Shown: one piece after another, positions 55,721-64,000 of the stretch | Numbering within the stretch: the first letter of the stretch is position 1 | How the letters are laid out: every line of letters starts with the position of its first letter | Assembly: GCA_020002185.1 (NCBI GenBank) | Contig: JAHLWY010000274.1 | Span: 62,001-126,000 of the forward strand | Reading direction: 5' to 3' | Source of the DNA: Paraescarpia echinospica | Lineage: Eukaryota; Annelida; Polychaeta; Sabellida; Siboglinidae | Length of the DNA stretch: 64,000 bases | Translations under genes and position numbers: made by a program | Notes under the pieces: model-generated | Database searches by the model: none | Seen by the model: only the letters and a program-made list of their open reading frames with translations | What the model was told of the DNA's origin: nothing

Positions 55721-56595
55721 TTAAAACCATAACAGTCCGGCACCAGTAATCATTTTCAAGCAAAATGTAAACGTACGAAGTAATGTCTGTACCTATATAT
55801 ATGCACATGAGAAATATTAAAACGTTCCTTGAATTGAAATACGTCAAACTTGTAACAATAAGACAGCTGTCGTGGGAGCCACTGCCAAGCGCTGCACCAC
55901 ACCCCTTACTTCACATATATTACAAAAGTACAGAAAGTAATAGTTTCCAATAGCATGATTTCTAAAATAGCGATGTTATGCCCCAATGCTAATTTATTTC
56001 ATTTGCTCTTAAACTATTAAGTTTATTTAAAATAATGATGTTTTTTACATAATCAACATTTTGTAAATCCAACAAAATTATGCCTGTGTAATTATATGTA
56101 TCGTTTTCTTGTTTGATATAAACAGTGTACGACGGTGATGATGATCGTTGATTTTAGAAACTAGGATACAATATATTTAATGGTACATTGTACACATAAA
56201 TTATCGCTGTTCCTATAATGAGGGTGTTAGACTTCGAGTGGATGATTTTGCCTATATACACACGCCATACAGATATAATTGTATGGTGCAAGTTGAACAA
56301 TTTAGCAAAAGAAAAACAGTTTGTGGAGTTAAAAAAAAGAAAAACAACAGCATGGACCGCAGTAATACCATTCTCGTGAATATACGCATTACGATTATAA
56401 TAATGAATGTTAATTATCTAAGACACTACTATTGTCTACTGACTCTTCAGTTGATATTTGAATGCTACAAATACATAACCACATTGCACAGTTTTTACCA
56501 TATAGTTCTATAGTTTAACACCACGGTGTATAATGTTTTTTTTTAAATCGGTGCTGTGTCTTTTTTCTTTCTATAGAACATACTTATCGTTACCG
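55721..56595. other. Intergenic, no supported gene
   Basis: AT-rich; no recognisable domain. A plus-strand frame at 56238-56513 looks random. Confidence 0.35.
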
Positions 56596-56599
56596 ACGA

Positions 56600-57090
56600 A
56601 TACATTCCTGACAGTTTTACGCACAAACAGAATAACTGTGTCCTCTCAGATTTATTAATGGCGCTCCATATGGGAGTGGCATAATTAGAAGAATTGCGTA
56701 CTTTTGTGACATTATCAAAGAAATAAAATATGTGCTATATGCAACTCCCCATACTTCGATACAGTATGTTAGATACGGATATAAAAAGGTATAGTATAAT
56801 GTCACAAAAGATGATCTGCAAAGCGTTCTTCTAGATTTAGCTGTAATTCCAACAGCTTTAGTTATTTTACATTTTATGAGCAATGTGTGTAAACATCAGG
56901 GCATATTAGAATCAATTATAATTATAAGACCTTGTATGCTTTCTACCTGAATAATTTGCGGGCATTCAAAAATACATTAATTGAATTTGGAGCTTTTGAA
57001 TAATTGACCTGAATACAATAAACAGTTTTGTTGCTGATATTAAACGGTAGTTTATTTTTGCTTAACCAAATAACCATATTTTGAATACTT
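56600..57090 (-). mobile_element. CR1/L2-group LINE fragment, same family as 1-1226
   Basis: The minus strand from 57060 reads LPFNISNKTVYCIQVNYSKA in broken frames. Then 56883-56617 is open with KCKITKAVGITAKSRRTL, SSFVTLYYTFLYPYLTYCIE and VWGVAYSTYF. The order and wording match 430-650 of the first element in this window. It covers only the RT thumb. Confidence 0.75.
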
Positions 57091-57960
57091 CATTCATAGT
57101 AGTTGCCAACCAGATAGATGGATCAAGCATGTATTGGTGGAATACAACGACCAAAAAAACAGATTAAAGTTGATATAATCATTTGCGTTATGCTAAAAGG
57201 TCACGTAATTGATTAAAGAAAATTTTGAAAATCACTGCCCGCATGTGGCGCTGTCCGGATAGATATACCTACACGGCGATCACGGGTAGCAGAGTCACGA
57301 AAACAAATACGACTGTCGTATTTGTTGAAAAACTTGTGCTCAATTGTCATTTCCGGACATGCGTGACGATGTGGTATCGCATAACTAAGTCGTCGCTCAG
57401 TGTCACAGAGAAGAACCCAGAGATACCAAAAAAGGAGATTTCGAGTAAACCCACGACAAGTTATTAAGCCAAGTAGACCAATAACATCCGGGTGCACTCG
57501 TAGAAATATGTGTGAAAATGGAATGCAGTAAAATGGCACACAATTGTATAATGGAAATAACACTTAGAGCATATGTTGCTCTGCGTTGACCGGTACGATA
57601 GGTTGCACTATTGTTTTGTTTCTGTGCATGTGTTGCTTAATAGCCGGGTGCAAGTCATTCTTTATTATGTTTCGTTATTTATGCATTAAAAGCTCACTGT
57701 AAAAGTGTCGCTTCCTAGGCGTGGAGGCCCACTCGTCTATTGTTCAGTGTTCATTCGGTGACCTGATTCAATCACCTTTGATCTACTAATATGCGATGTA
57801 AGTAAGCTACACAACAGTACAGTATTATAATTACACTTTATCCTTCTCCTTCTATCAGCCCGTATGTCTGTCTGTGAGCCACACCCACACAAACCCACAC
57901 ACCCACATTGCCTCAACATGTTTTGATAGCGAGAACAGAAATATGTTACAATATGCATCT
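57091..57960. other. Intergenic, no supported gene
   Basis: Open frames of 80-116 codons exist on both strands at 57213-57563, but no domain is recognised in either. Confidence 0.35.
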
Positions 57961-58039
57961 GGCTTATTGTGTCTGCTCTGATCAGAGAAGACAGAATAGA
58001 TGATCAAAACGTGTCCTGCAGCATCGTTGAAACAAAGAA

Positions 58040-59160
58040 TATCAACAAATCACGTGACGGATATCACGTTCTGTTTAACTTACACACCACATCCCTTAGT
58101 CGAGTCATAACTAAACGTTATGTTAAACGTTATGTTATGTTAAACGTTAAACGTTATATAATAAATCACCACTTGTATGCTAATGACACACAGGTGTATA
58201 TATCACTTTCACCAACTGATACAGAGACATCTCTATCAACTTTAAATGACTGTCTCACTGACATATTGCTGTGGATGGAAGCAAGTAAATTTAAGCTAAA
58301 TCCAGATAAAACTTATATAATTATTATTGGCATAAACAACAACGAAACCAGGTTGTTAAATACTTTCCAGTATAATTGTTTGGTAATTATACATCACCAT
58401 CAGATACTGTTCGTAATTTAGGTGTTATCTTTCACCGTGATTTCAGCTTTAAGCATGACATTTCTCAAGTACGTAAATCCTGTTTTACCAAATACGTGAT
58501 TTCCGCCGAATTCTGCGTTATTTGTCTTTATCCACTGCTAAAACAATATCAGTATCTCTAATTAACAGTCGCCTTAACTACTGCAACTCACTCCTAAACG
58601 ATATTGCTAAAAAGGACTTAGCTAAACTCCAACGTGTACATAATTGTTTAGCACGTGTAGTGCTAAAAGCACCTCGTTTCTCACCATCTCTGCCCCTACT
58701 TAGACAGTTGCATTGGCTTTCAGTTACATATCGAATACAATTCAAATTAGCCACTATCACACATCGTACCCTTTCTACGCAACAACCATCCTATTCGTTT
58801 AGTCTCTTTCGTTTTTCCGATTCCCCAGGAATCTCAAATCATCTGTTTCACAACGACTTTTTGTTACGAAAACCAAGCTTAATATCGACAAACATGCTTT
58901 TTCTGTAGCTAGTCCCAAAATCTGGAATCAACTCCCTATCGCTTTAAAATCATCTGAGACTATAAATACCTTCCATAAAAAACTAAAGACTTATTTATTT
59001 GAAATTGCATTCCCACCCTAACCTTCAGCGGTCCCTTGTTCTAAAGACGTCTCTTGTTTGTCCCTGTTAACGATTTTGCCCAATGATTCTTGTATGTTGC
59101 GCCTCAGCTCAGTTTCCTGGGGATTTAGGCGATATAGAACTTTGTCATTATTATTATTAG
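58040..59160 (+). mobile_element. L2-like LINE, RT palm to 3' tail
   Basis: 5'-truncated copy from the RT palm to the 3' UTR. Coding pieces lie at 58160-58421, 58376-58510 and 58522-58995 in different frames. The 3' UTR closes with TCCTGGGGATTTAGGCGATA and ATTATTATTATTAG at 59148-59160. The same 3' end style occurs at 28060-28112. A small AAACGTTATGTT tandem repeat at 58110-58160 marks the 5' edge. Confidence 0.85.
58160..58995 (+). pseudogene. L2-like LINE RT with altered catalytic motif
   Basis: Starts with NHHLYANDTQVYISLSPTDT: the catalytic YADD reads YAND (AAT at 58182-58184), so the first of the two metal-binding aspartates is lost. Then come WMEASKFKLNPDKTYIII, RNLGVIFHRDFSFKHDI, SVSLINSRLNYCNSLLNDI, KLQRVHNCLARVVLKAPRFS and LLRQLHWLSVTYRIQFKLA. 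The end (DKHAFSVASPKIWNQLPIAL and KLKTYLFEIAFPP) is in another frame to about 59020. It has several frameshifts. Confidence 0.83.
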
Positions 59161-60343
59161 TTAAGTCATTTCAACGTTGTGGCTATTTTATCCTAATATG
59201 CAGTCAGTGTCACGTAAGTATTGATGTTTCTTCCTTGATCTGTATTGCTATGTTAATTAATATACACAAGGTCATCTGGGTGTACCTTGGGTGTGTCATA
59301 CTGATCTTTGCGAACTAAATATCGGAAATATTTGACATAATTTATGTTGGCTTTCTCCATGATATTTACATCGATCCACGTTCTCTCTTCTGGACCGACA
59401 TGTTTCCCCACGTGTCCTTCATCCACCTACAATTCCGCCACAGCGTCTCCATTTCCACAATGTATCAGTGATTATCTCTTGCTGGAATCACGAATCTCTA
59501 TGATGGTGGTATTTTGTCAGTTGGGAGAGTAATGTCCTAGTCATCTCGATTTAGTGATGTGTTGCTGATTGTTGTGGTGTGAATGAAGCGAGTACGTCTT
59601 CAACGCAGGACAGCCAATTGAGATGTTTAACAATACTCATTGACAGCAACACGTTGCACAGTTGAAGTTTCCATAGCCCTGAAGAAGCAATTTCATGTAA
59701 TGCATGTCCCATACTTGTGATACTGTTTTTCAAGCCTTGTCACATATTTACCACCTTGTGTGTCTGCTTCAGTTGATTGTTGGATTTGAATGGTTGACTT
59801 CGAAAATTCATTTAGTATTGTTGAGTACATTATCATGTCATGACATGCCATGTCAGCATTATAAGTTCATCGCAGAGTTGATCAGCAATGTGACGCTTGA
59901 TACATGATGGCGTTGTAGATAACAAGAAAACTGCGCTCCAACCTCCAGAATTTCTACATCATCAACCTTAGCTCTGACGCCGTCTACATTCCCCATTTAC
60001 ATAAACATTGTTCATTTGAATTCTTGCTTACTCGTCACCTAATTAAACAGCTAAATGCTTCATCGTTACCTTCTTGTTGGCTACTACTTAGTGCCAGAAC
60101 AAATACTCATCTTAAACGCGTGCATACTACTCAGTAGTGTATTGCATGGATCTCTTCTTTGCTCAAATGTTCCTTAATTTTCTGTTTATCTTGCAGAGCA
60201 GTACAAACATAAAATCAAACGTAAAGTAGTATTCTTAAAACCATAGTAATGCGCGGTTACCTACACAATATATATGCACATTGTGGACTATATAGTATAA
60301 TCATAACAATTTGAAAAACACGTAATCATAAGCACAATAGAAA
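59161..60343. other. Intergenic, no confident gene
   Basis: Minus-strand 59733-59551 (60 codons, ITSMGHALHEIASSG) looks protein-like but is unassigned. The rest is AT-rich. Confidence 0.3.
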
Positions 60344-60993
60344 GATGTCCGTCACGCAATTTCTGCACAAATTATTAATGAAATGAAAGCTCACAAGCAG
60401 AACATTCACCGTGACCTAAGGGTAAATGTCCCTTAATTGGATCATAATTAAACATCTATGTCTGATGTGAACGTCAGTAAAACATATATGAATACCTACA
60501 ATTATGATGAACATGTGTATCTTTATAGACAAAAATCGTAGATACTAAGTAACATTTTAAACTTTTTGCTAACCTCATGCATTTACAACATATTAGTAAT
60601 AAAATCACATTCATCATACACAATTGCAAAATATTTTATTCCACACTTCATACATCTACGCATCATTGAGCTGAACTGACCTGGTCGGTACGGTATAATG
60701 CCGGAGAATTCTTGCAAGGGCAAATCACACAACACGTATAATGACTTGTGTAAAAATGCAGAAGCAAGTGATCGTCACAGCTTTCGTGACGGACATCACG
60801 GCTAGCTATACACGTGACAGACATCGTGCCATTTTTGTATGTACAGTACAACTAAACGCACACATGGAATAAATATCAAACAACAATATATGTGAGACAA
60901 TGGCGTTACACCAGCCAGTAGCGGTAGTAAGGCTAATTTTGAGTTTAATATGGTTAAGTTGAGGAAAATTTGAATGTGATGTCCGTCACGAAA
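60344..60993. repeat. Recurring TGATGTCCGTCACG motif, including an 18-bp inverted pair
   Basis: GTGATGTCCGTCACGAAA at 60976-60993 is the exact reverse complement of 60782-60799. GATGTCCGTCACG also occurs at 60344-60356, and a degenerate CACGTGACAGACATCG at 60811-60826. Each motif is partly self-complementary (GTGA...TCAC). Four hits in 650 bp suggest a short foldback element or clustered binding sites. Confidence 0.6.
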
Positions 60994-61140
60994 TGCATTA
61001 AAGCGTGGACAGAATGTTTGAGGATCCACAGCTACATGGCATTTAGAGACAGCCAATTATTTTCATTGCAAGGTGAGTGAGATTTAGTGTGATTTTAAAA
61101 TAGTGTATTAAGTGACTTCAAATATTATAATATGTTAGCA

Positions 61141-61320
61141 TCGTGTGTGCGTGTGTGTGTGTGTGCGTGTGTGCGTGTGTGCGTGTGTGCGTGTGTGCGT
61201 GTGTGCGCGTGTGCGCGTGTGCGCGTGTGCGCGTGTGCGTGAGTGCGTGTGTGCGGGTGAGCGTGTACGCGTGTGCGCGTGCGTGCGTGAGTGCGTGTGG
61301 GCGTGTGTGCGTGTGTACGT
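61141..61320. repeat. (GTGTGC)n/(GT)n microsatellite
   Basis: About 180 bp of alternating GT and GC dinucleotides. Frames through it are Cys/Val or His/Ala/Thr repeats and are not genes. Confidence 0.97.
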
Positions 61321-61780
61321 TCATTATTCTGGAACATTTGATTGATACGTTTTCATAGTGTTTTTTTCCAGTATAGATTGTGTATCCAATGTTAACTCAA
61401 AGAAACTAAAATTGGATACGCTGACCACATATTCTGTACCACTGTGAAATGAGTATGTAGTATATAACATGTATCTGTAGTAATTAATACACTTAATTGT
61501 ACAGTAGTCTTTAACATTAATTGTAGTACTGAGTTGCTATAAAAGCGTTATTAATATCATTAATTGTACTGTATTCTATAACATTAATAGTAGTCTTGCG
61601 TCGCAGTAAAGGCATTAGTTTTTAGCATGTTATGTGCTTTTGTACTTCTCGTCATCGTGAATAAAAATTGTTGAATCTGGGAAACGACTTTTCAATGTAA
61701 CACCATAGCCACACGGTATTCAATATGTCCTCTACCGACCAACCGATCCACTATTTCTCTGTAGTAAAGCCCTGTCCAGC
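61321..61780. other. Spacer before the PolB-type element
   Basis: AT-rich. Two diverged ~68-bp units containing TAACATTAAT(T/A)GTAGT lie at 61505-61620. No gene. Confidence 0.35.
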
Positions 61781-61791
61781 AGCGGCCTCTA

Positions 61792-62283
61792 TTGGTCACG
61801 TCTCTTAGTATCTCTCCCACAGATGACACATCCGGGTGCGCTCGTTTAAGCCAAGGGAGGCTTGCCTGTTTAGAATATATTATCACCATCCCTCTCGATG
61901 CCTATTCTGAAATCACTGATGAGCTTTCGAAGAATCTTGAACCATCTGTTTTGTTACCCGACGTGCGGGCTTTCCTTCGACGCACGTGCTCGTTTGAAAA
62001 GACACACCGAGAAATGTCAAAATCCCACTTGCTCCAACTGTGGTTGAAACTTCGGTCAATGCGACACTATCAGAAACACGCTACAAAATGTCAACCGAGG
62101 CTGGAAAACAAGGTGCGGCTTTACGACTGCACCGACTGCGGTCGTACCTACAAGCACACAAGCAATCTAACCAGACACGTCAGAACTGGTTGTCGAGGCA
62201 ACGGACCGCCGCCACCAAAACGTCTGAAGACGGCTGAACAGAGTGATTCTGCTGCTGCTGCCGCCGCCCCATACCGAGCCTGA
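61792..62283 (+). pseudogene. Tandem C2HC zinc-finger segment of the PolB-type protein
   Basis: The 163-codon frame ends with a clear finger, CTDCGRTYKHTSNLTRHVRT followed by GC (C-x2-C...H-x4-C), and a Pro/Lys tail then poly-Ala. Just upstream, MRHYQKHATKC is the end of another finger whose Cys pair (CSNCG) lies in a neighbouring frame, and RLKRHTEKC at about 61990 is the end of a third. A frameshift therefore splits a run of three fingers. Such fingers precede the polymerase in some invertebrate PolB elements; as DNA or RNA binders they could help recognise element ends. They could alternatively belong to an unrelated zinc-finger protein. Confidence 0.55.
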
Positions 62284-62369
62284 GGGCGCGGTAGCAATGA
62301 CGACGGTATCTCCGAAGGGATGCTTCAGGTCATGCAGGAGCATTGCTCCAGTACATGGACGACAAAGAC

Positions 62370-63101
62370 AAGCGGTTCCGTACAGACGAGACATAATTTT
62401 CACTTGACCGATCTGGATGTGATCGGTCTAGAAGACCGAAAGCGACTCGCCTTCAAGCAACAAGCGCTTTCAATATCAACATGAGTATCGGGATTAATCT
62501 GAGACTCAAGCAGACGTGTCGGTATAGGTACTACTTTGCGTCGAATAACTGCTGCGGTCGTTACCTGGTGATCCCCTCCCTCATCACCACCTCCGAAGAT
62601 TTCGAAGCCTTTAACGCTCACATCGGTCAGCACGACATTCTATAGTAAGTTATAGCCGAATGCCCAGATTCGAGTTGGACGGCTGAACTAGTCACTAACG
62701 CCACCTTCTTCCTGAACGTTATCGTCCAACACCCCTTTGGCTGTCTCGACGTGAAGCTTCCCGAGTACCTGAGTAACAACAAAGGGGTCATAACTATCGA
62801 GAAGGCCGTGGGACTGGAAATCCCTACACCGACAATCTGTGTATTTCCCCTGTCTGGCTTTGAGTCGGAGTGTAACGTACGAGGATTGGAGTCGGTGAAG
62901 ACGAATCCCTACGCCATCCACAACAAGGGAGCCGACGAGTCGGTAGACGCGTACTCCTTCGACGGAGTCACGCTAGATGACCTTAATAAGGTGGAAACCG
63001 TGTTTAATACGAACGTGGTCCTGTACCGACTGGTCGAATTGGATGACCGAAAGATGACTGGTGTACTGGTCAGGCGATCGACCATCACCACGCTACCCTG
63101 A
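62370..63101 (+). pseudogene. Central domain of the PolB-type protein, frameshifted
   Basis: Broken frames carry LTDLDVIGLEDRKRLAFKQQ near 62405, YYFASNNCCGRYLVIPSLIT near 62530, and a cleaner stretch at 62700-63090 (LPEYLSNNKGVITIEKAVGL, DDLNKVETVFNTNVVLYRLV). The combination of a YL-x-N-K-GVITIE strand followed by a helix ending in NTNV-x-LYRL matches the region before the exonuclease in invertebrate PolB-type transposon proteins as I remember them. Frameshifts occur near 62470, 62650 and 63090. Confidence 0.5.
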
Positions 63102-63560
63102 ACGTGAACTTGTGCGACAAGCACAACTCATACATACAAGATGTGAAGCTGTTCTGTCAGTCGTATCGCTGCAGTAAGTGTGGCGATGTCATGTGGAATA
63201 CGGCGTGGTTGCTCCGACGACATCAGCGTATGTGCGAAGGAATTGCTGGGCACGTCTACCCGGTGGTTTCTATCACCTGAATCCGTCCGTCTTCCAGCAA
63301 CTAGAGGACGAAGGTATAGACATGGAATAAGCCTTCCGCTACTATCCCTAGACAGCGACGTTCAATTTCGAATGCTACTTCGACACCAAAGGACTGACAT
63401 CGGACGGTGACAAACTCCAGTATCTAGCCAGACACGAGCTATTGAGTGTCAGTCTGGCGAGTAACATCCCCTGGTACGAGAAGCCGCAGTGTCTCTTCAC
63501 CACCGGGGATCTAAACAACCTCACGAAACGCATGAAGATGACCCTGACATAAATAATTGT
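63100..63560 (+). pseudogene. PolB zinc finger and 3'-5' exonuclease start, with stops
   Basis: A finger YRCSKCGDVMWNTAWLLRRH with a following Cys lies at about 63160-63235. Then comes HVYPGGFYHLNPSVFQQLED, interrupted by TAA (63328-63330) and TAG (63349-63351). The exonuclease motif reads TFNFECYFDTKG; family members normally have Asp where the Asn codon 63364-63366 stands (DxE motif), so this active-site residue is lost. HELLSVSLASNIPWYEKPQC follows, a typical continuation of this exonuclease family. The frame reads on to TKRMKMTLT at 63551. It is dead by stops and by an active-site change. Confidence 0.65.
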
Positions 63561-63589
63561 GGCGTCCCGCGAAGGGCTGGAACCCTAGT

Positions 63590-64000
63590 ATCGACCGGTC
63601 TTCAAAGAACTATTCGTACTCCAGACCGACAAAGAGGAGATACGCACAATATCGGAGGAGGACATGATAGCTAAGGATGCCGTGTACCATTCAACATGTC
63701 TTTCATCAACCTGAGTAAAACAAATCTTAACGCAAAGGCACCAACGTTAACAGTTATAACATTGCATTCTACAGAGTGATTCAAGAGATAGTTTCAATAG
63801 GATCTGGAGCGACATAGGCACAGAGAAAACAGTCACCAGAGATGGAAAGGAAAGCAGTGGTATAGTCGGTCTGAATAGAAGGAAGCCAGCACTCATCAGG
63901 TGAACATTGACGAAGCACATCATGAGTGAATATGCTCAAGCAATGCGAGAAAGGAGTGGTTTGTTCACAAGTACTGAAGACAAGGATCACAAAGAAGTAC
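63590..64000 (+). other. Possible continuation of a mobile-element protein
   Basis: Short plus-strand pieces look coding: KELFVLQTDKEEIRTISEED then DAVYHSTCLS at 63605-63700, and GIVGLNRRKPALIR then MRERSGLFTSTEDKDHKEV at 63860-63998. A YHxxCL block and a charged segment of this kind remind me of an unclassified repeat-borne protein in invertebrate genomes, but I cannot confirm it. It is truncated by the window edge. Confidence 0.25.

Larger units (their letters stand above)
61780..63560 (+). mobile_element. Remnant of a PolB-encoding selfish DNA element
   Basis: A GC-richer block with a long, broken coding region resembling the protein-primed family B DNA polymerases of large invertebrate DNA transposons (Maverick/Polinton and related virus-like elements). 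The order is tandem zinc fingers, a central domain, another zinc finger and the start of the 3'-5' exonuclease. The polymerase palm and other element genes are not seen before the window resolves into different sequence. No terminal inverted repeat was found. Breaks are described in the sub-entries. Confidence 0.65.

Noticed and set aside
57213..57563. 116-codon minus-strand ORF
   Set aside because: No recognisable domain and an equally open frame on the other strand.
61118..61358. His/Ala/Thr and Cys/Val repeat ORFs
   Set aside because: Pure microsatellite translation.

Overview
The window reads as non-coding-dominated, AT-rich metazoan nuclear DNA, most likely from a marine invertebrate such as a mollusc, another spiralian or a lancelet. 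The basis is animal-type LINEs of several clades, an integrase-first Ty3/gypsy relic, a DIRS/Ngaro-like tyrosine-recombinase element, an invertebrate PolB-type DNA transposon, GT-AG splice-like signals, and no bacterial operons or ribosome binding sites. The species cannot be named from the sequence.

The only loci that look like host genes are two members of the glycosyltransferase 61 (GT61, EOGT/POMGNT2-like) family, both on the minus strand and about 44 kb apart. Copy A (5713-7248) is nearly intact: a membrane anchor, a stem region and a GT61 catalytic domain, broken by one frameshift near 6470-6485 and apparently missing a 5' exon. Copy B (49936-51424) has its own start codon and membrane anchor but carries two in-frame stops and at least two frameshifts. 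Weak gene-like pieces with splice-like borders lie at 16975-18230 and 38001-38540.

The rest is a layered record of insertions. 1-5.4 kb: CR1/L2-group LINE fragments in both orientations. 5.7-7.3 kb: GT61 copy A. 9-11 kb: L2 3' end and a 5'-truncated RTE LINE with an 11-bp target duplication. 11.4-16.1 kb: a nearly complete two-ORF CR1 LINE. 18.8-25.3 kb: a 31-bp satellite split by two LINE insertions, one with a clear 15-bp target duplication. 25.6-28.5 kb: a Ty3/gypsy relic with integrase upstream of the pre-RT and RNase H parts (Gmr1-like order), its RT region replaced by LINE pieces. 30.7-35.7 kb: a gag-like fragment and a ~330-bp repeat split by two LINEs. 35.7-36.2 kb: microsatellite. 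39.9-40.4 kb: a 196-bp tandem repeat. 40.7-44.8 kb: a DIRS/Ngaro-like element with internal tandem arrays and ~285-bp split direct repeats. 47.0-49.7 kb: a second, longer RTE copy next to a (GT)n(GA)n tract. 49.7-51.4 kb: an L2 scrap and GT61 copy B. 52.7-55.7 kb: a near full-length minus-strand L2-like LINE. 56.6-59.2 kb: more LINE pieces. 60.3-61.0 kb: a recurring palindromic motif. 61.9-64 kb: remnants of a PolB-type selfish DNA element.

Nothing suggests an operon or pathway. The biology is a decaying GT61 cluster embedded in, and broken up by, nested transposons and satellites. All family calls come from reading motifs; no database search was run.
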